A stretch of DNA of 6,315 bases from Desulfovibrionaceae bacterium (lineage in GTDB: Bacteria; Desulfobacterota; Desulfovibrionia; Desulfovibrionales; Desulfovibrionaceae). Made by a program: the position numbers and the translations under genes. The DNA lies in the NCBI GenBank assembly GCA_900770205.1, contig CAAGJV010000405.1, forward strand, positions 1-6,315, written 5' to 3'. The stretch's first letter is position 1. Each line of letters opens with the position of its first letter. The notes below the pieces were generated by a model. That model did no database searches and was not told the origin of the DNA. It saw only the letters and a program-made list of their open reading frames with translations. Shown here in pieces: positions 5,379 through 6,315 of the stretch.

Positions 5379-6315
5379 ATGCTCAGAAATACCCGTTCTC
5401 TTCCATGGCCTGCGGCAATTCTCAGCCTTGCAGGGCTTCTTTTCTGCCTGTGGGTTTTCATGACCGGCGGACAGGCTCTCTGCCTTACAGACGGCTGTAC
5501 GCTTTTTCAGGATTTCTCTCTTGCGGGAATCTCCCTCTGGCAGGCAGGGGCCTTTCTCTTCTCCTGCCTGCTTGCGCTCTCCCTCTTCCGCCTTTCCATG
5601 CCGGCTTTTCTTCTCGCAGCTGCGGCTCTTTGCGCCGATACCGCGCTTCTTGGCGTCATGCTTTTTACCGCTCCCTGCATAAACTGCCTTCTTGTCGGCT
5701 CCCTCATTGCTCTTTCCTTTCTGGCTTTCAGAAGCCATATTCAGCATGAAAAAGCTTCCCGCTCCGCTCTGGCCTGCCTATGGGCTGTTCTGCTGCTGCT
5801 CAATCTCGGTACCGTGCTGCATGACGCTGCCAATCCATGGTCGCCCTGGCAGAAAGAAGATGAAACATCTTCTGTTCAAATATACTTTTCTCCAAGCTGC
5901 CGAGCTTGCCAGACACTCCTCTCTCACGCTGATTCTCTGAAAAGTGCCGCATGGTTCCCTGTGCCGGAAGACAGCAGAGATATCTGGGTCATTGCCGATA
6001 TGATCAACCGGGTACATCAAGGAATGTCCATAGCCAGAGCCGCAGAAGAGGCACGTGCTTCAGTACCGGAAGAGCTTTTCCAAAACGATATATCGTTCCG
6101 CACAGGGCTGCTCAAACCCAAAATGCTTCTTCTGCAGTTCCGCCTCTGGAAAAACCACGCGCATGTCCTTGCCGCCGGATCCAACCGGCTGCCTTTTGTC
6201 GAGTACAAGGGCATGCCTTCTTTCTTTGCCCAGAGCACTCCCACGGCTCCACAAAATATCCAGAACGATGCTGGTCGGGCAGAACCAGCCCTGCCGGAAC
6301 TGGATGTCGCCGAGA
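5379..6315 (+). CDS. VKOR-like membrane disulfide oxidase fused to a thioredoxin-like domain, 3' end outside window
   Basis: The frame is open without a stop from ATG 5379 (AAGGAG at 5368-5373) to the right edge, giving 312 residues. Five membrane segments are expected near 11-29, 49-70, 74-96, 97-117 and 128-147. After segment 1 comes a cysteine pair, CLTDGC (C35, C40). FSLAGISLWQAG (46-57) follows, like the Ser/Gly stretch after the loop cysteines in VKOR. Segment 4 begins with CINC (C100, C103), the place of the CxxC that would contact the quinone. After segment 5 a periplasmic domain begins with VQIYFSPSCRACQTLL (166-181), a thioredoxin-fold beta strand and CxxC (C174, C177). LPFVEYKG (271-278) is a plausible cis-proline loop (P272). 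Residues 285-312 look like a Pro/Gln/Ala-rich tail or linker. VKOR-thioredoxin fusions are known in cyanobacteria and other bacteria, where VKOR reoxidises the partner domain and passes electrons to quinone. Similarity was judged by eye; a DsbB-type protein is the alternative. Confidence 0.75.
   Translation, partial: MLRNTRSLPWPAAILSLAGLLFCLWVFMTGGQALCLTDGCTLFQDFSLAGISLWQAGAFLFSCLLALSLFRLSMPAFLLAAAALCADTALLGVMLFTAPCINCLLVGSLIALSFLAFRSHIQHEKASRSALACLWAVLLLLNLGTVLHDAANPWSPWQKEDETSSVQIYFSPSCRACQTLLSHADSLKSAAWFPVPEDSRDIWVIADMINRVHQGMSIARAAEEARASVPEELFQNDISFRTGLLKPKMLLLQFRLWKNHAHVLAAGSNRLPFVEYKGMPSFFAQSTPTAPQNIQNDAGRAEPALPELDVAE

Noticed and set aside
5287..5463. 58-codon plus-strand frame beginning MDTYAKKKF, overlapping the VKOR-like gene start
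   Set aside because: No ribosome binding site, about half of it is out of frame inside the VKOR-like gene, and the lysines come from A-runs. Could be a leader peptide but nothing supports that.

Overview
The window looks like a chromosomal piece of a Gram-negative, probably anaerobic bacterium. The gene style (a TRAP operon behind a sigma-54-type promoter, a PF04071-like cysteine-rich protein, a VKOR-type oxidase and moderate GC coding DNA) fits the Desulfovibrionaceae (Desulfovibrio/Bilophila/Mailhella-like). That assignment is inference from gene content and was not tested by any search. No rRNA, tRNA, insertion sequence or CRISPR array was seen.

Layout. On the minus strand, reading leftward from about 3926 to 1, there is a four-gene operon. 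A near-consensus sigma-54 (-24/-12) promoter at 3911-3926 is followed by dctP (Tat-exported substrate-binding protein), a strong 11-bp hairpin, dctQ (small permease), dctM (large permease, ATGA overlap with dctQ) and, 22 bp further on, a secreted HAD-superfamily phosphatase that runs off the left edge. Upstream, an AT-rich spacer (about 3927-4060) is where an enhancer-binding protein and a DNA-bending protein would act.

A second minus-strand unit runs from 5222 to 4135: lgt (prolipoprotein diacylglyceryl transferase) and a 96-residue protein with nine cysteines. It ends in an intrinsic terminator at 4061-4105, which insulates it from the TRAP promoter. Divergent from lgt, on the plus strand from 5379 to beyond the right edge, is an open frame with no stop. 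It encodes a polytopic membrane protein with two cysteine pairs placed as in VKOR-type disulfide oxidases, fused to a thioredoxin-like domain with a CRAC motif.

How the genes may work together. DctPQM should form one TRAP transporter that captures an organic acid in the periplasm and imports it using an ion gradient. The co-transcribed, exported phosphatase suggests that a phosphorylated precursor is dephosphorylated outside the inner membrane before uptake; this is a hypothesis. The right half concerns envelope protein maturation: lipoprotein lipidation by Lgt and probable disulfide formation by the VKOR-thioredoxin fusion.
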